A stretch of DNA of 5,348 nucleotides, taken from contig QKDF01000163.1 of NCBI GenBank assembly GCA_003245395.1, positions 1 through 5,348 on the forward strand. Direction: 5' to 3'. This DNA is from Clostridia bacterium (GTDB lineage: Bacteria; Bacillota; Clostridia; Oscillospirales; Oscillospiraceae). The translations under genes were made by a program, and so were the position numbers. This document shows positions 4,546 through 5,348 of the stretch, one piece after another. The notes below the pieces were generated by a model. It was not told the DNA's origin, searched no databases, and saw nothing but the letters and a program-made list of their open reading frames with translations. The number at the start of each line of letters is the position of its first letter. Within the stretch, counting starts at the first letter, position 1.

Positions 4546-4914
4546 TCAAACCAATTGGTCGTGCTGCAATCCAAAGCTGACCGCGATGGCGGTGTCGATC
4601 TTCTCCATCACACGCTCATCCACGTGACCCATGTGCTCCCGCAGGCGCCGTTTATCCAATGTACGGACCTGCTCAAGCAGCACCACGGAATCCTTGGTGA
4701 GTCCGCAGCTTTCGGCCACGGGCAAATCAATATGAGTGGGCAGCCGGGCTTTGCCCGTCTGTGACGTAATGGCCGCCGCGATAACGGTAGGGCTGTATCG
4801 ATTGCCGGTATCGTTCTGGATAATCAGCACCGGTCGGACGCCGCCCTGCTCGCTCCCCACCACGGGAGAGAGATCGGCGTAATAGATGTCTCCGCGTTTC
4901 ACACTCGTATCCAC
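4546..4914 (-). CDS. mazF: MazF/EndoA-family mRNA interferase (type II toxin)
   Basis: This is a PemK/MazF-fold endoribonuclease very close to B. subtilis EndoA (NdoA). From the GTG at 4914 it is 122 residues (EndoA has 116). Signatures in order are VKRGDIYYADLSPVVGSEQG at 5-24, GGVRP with catalytic Arg27, QNDTGNRYSPT at 33-43, AAAIT with catalytic Thr50, and LLEQVRTLDKRRL at about 79-91. All key residues look intact, so it should be active. Relatives in Bacillus, Staphylococcus and Clostridioides cleave mRNA at UACAU. Start choice: GTG at 4923 is only 1 nt from the GGCGGAG (4925-4931) ribosome binding site, which is too close. GTG at 4914 has a 10-nt gap, and GTG at 4902 is also possible. 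It lies downstream of alr, as in Bacillus, but no mazE-like gene is present in the gap. Control is probably at the leader hairpin described separately. Confidence 0.95.
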   Translation of the reverse strand: MDTSVKRGDIYYADLSPVVGSEQGGVRPVLIIQNDTGNRYSPTVIAAAITSQTGKARLPTHIDLPVAESCGLTKDSVVLLEQVRTLDKRRLREHMGHVDERVMEKIDTAIAVSFGLQHDQLV

Positions 4915-4924
4915 AAAGTTCACA

Positions 4925-4972
4925 CTCCGCCGAAAATAGTACCCATCGCCGACTCTTCGGCGAGGCCACTAT
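4925..4972 (-). promoter_or_regulatory. mazF leader: hairpin with an alternative stem over the Shine-Dalgarno
   Basis: In minus-strand RNA TCGCCGA (4957-4963) and TCGGCGA (4946-4952) form a perfect 7-bp stem with an AGAG loop. It is extended outward by C-G pairs and by ATAGT/ACTAT (4968-4972 with 4936-4940). The same 5' arm, TCGCCGAA (4956-4963), can instead pair over 8 bp with TTCGGCGG (4927-4934), which overlaps the GGCGGAG ribosome binding site. The two folds exclude each other. This resembles a translational on/off leader. As DNA the palindrome could also be an operator. Confidence 0.55.
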
Positions 4973-5006
4973 CATTCTCCCACACAGCCGCGGAATTTAT
5001 ACGTTG

Positions 5007-5043
5007 TCACGCCCGTAAAATTCCGGTGTGACCGGCCCCGTGA
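5007..5043 (-). terminator. Weak terminator-like structure after alr
   Basis: In minus-strand RNA CCGGT-CAC-ACCGG (5023-5035) forms a 5-bp GC-rich hairpin followed by AATTTTAC. An outer TCACG/CGTGA pairing (5039-5043 with 5007-5011) encloses it. The stem and U-tract are short, so partial termination between alr and mazF is the most that can be claimed. Confidence 0.35.
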
Positions 5044-5085
5044 TATTCTATGCGAAGAAGAGCTTGTATGGTGTGCGGCGGATAC

Positions 5086-5348
5086 TTAAAACAGAAGCTG
5101 CAGGTTGCGGTCCACTGCTCGGCCATCCTCCAGATAAATCCGGGGAACCCGCTTGGATATTCCGCAGGTCAGTTCATAGGTGATGGTGCCCGCCATGCGG
5201 GCCATGTCCTCAATGGGGTTGTGGGGGCCGAAAACCTCCACCTCGTCCCCAGTCTTCACATCCGGCAGGCCCGTCAGATCCACCATGCACATATCCATGC
5301 AGATGCGGCCGACAATGGGAGCCTTGCCCTGGGGAGTCAGCATCTCCC
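5086..5348 (-). CDS. alr: Alanine racemase, C-terminal end; runs off the right edge
   Basis: This PLP enzyme interconverts L- and D-alanine in the cytoplasm for peptidoglycan synthesis. The last 87 or so codons are present. They include GKAPIVGRICMDMCMVDLTG, whose CMD segment forms part of the active site of the dimer partner in known structures. A beta-domain GDEVEVFG follows, then the highly conserved TYELTCGISKRVPRIY close to the C-terminus, and the gene ends in a TAA stop. The PLP-lysine domain and the catalytic tyrosine region lie beyond the right edge. The gene order alr then mazF on the same strand is the Bacillus-type arrangement, except that the antitoxin gene normally found between them is missing. 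No truncation or frameshift is visible within the part present. Confidence 0.96.
   Translation of the reverse strand, partial: EMLTPQGKAPIVGRICMDMCMVDLTGLPDVKTGDEVEVFGPHNPIEDMARMAGTITYELTCGISKRVPRIYLEDGRAVDRNLQLLF

Noticed and set aside
4915..4923. GTG at 4923 as mazF start
   Set aside because: Only one base separates it from the GGCGGAG ribosome binding site. GTG at 4914 has a workable 10-nt gap. The difference is three codons and remains uncertain.
4924..5085. Possible mazE antitoxin gene upstream of mazF
   Set aside because: Stops occur in every minus frame, no ORF of antitoxin length fits, and the ATG near 4975 opens a shadow frame running through mazF.

Overview
The window looks like chromosomal DNA of a Gram-positive, low-to-mid GC anaerobe of the Bacillota, most likely class Clostridia and plausibly an Oscillospiraceae-type gut bacterium. 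The evidence is a glmS ribozyme in front of glmS, an alr-mazF (EndoA-type) gene order, a DUF421 (YetF-like) plus DUF4363 gene pair, a typical NrdR, and strong AGGAGG-type ribosome binding sites. The taxonomic placement is inference. No tRNA, rRNA, CRISPR array, insertion sequence or phage gene was seen.

Layout. Positions 1-1027 (minus) hold the N-terminal 342 codons of glmS; the gene runs off the left edge. Its leader at about 1086-1235 is a recognisable glmS ribozyme/riboswitch, so GlcN6P production is probably controlled by mRNA self-cleavage. Divergent from it, 1376-2436 (plus) is a two-gene, translationally coupled operon: a YetF-like membrane protein and a DUF4363 protein. Positions 2437-2808 have no gene. 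They hold two overlapping, back-to-back sigma-A-like promoters, a three-way-junction inverted-repeat structure, and an AT-rich inverted repeat near the 3' end of nrdR.

From the right edge everything reads leftward: the C-terminal end of alr (alanine racemase), a MazF/EndoA RNase toxin without a mazE antitoxin between it and alr, a small secreted protein, an unrecognised 172-residue protein, and nrdR, the zinc-ribbon/ATP-cone repressor of ribonucleotide reductase genes, which has its own promoter. alr and glmS both serve peptidoglycan precursor supply but are separate units.

The most unusual material is non-coding. The mazF leader has a strong hairpin whose 5' arm can instead pair with the mazF Shine-Dalgarno region. 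Just behind the mazF stop codon is a 38-nt near-perfect hairpin that folds well only as minus-strand RNA and carries UACAU, the cleavage site known for Bacillus and other Firmicute MazF enzymes. UACAU is also clustered by eye in the mazF-secreted protein-hypothetical stretch. A terminator-like hairpin sits directly before the Shine-Dalgarno of the hypothetical gene. A solitary MazF that acts on its own operon mRNA is a testable hypothesis, not a demonstrated system.
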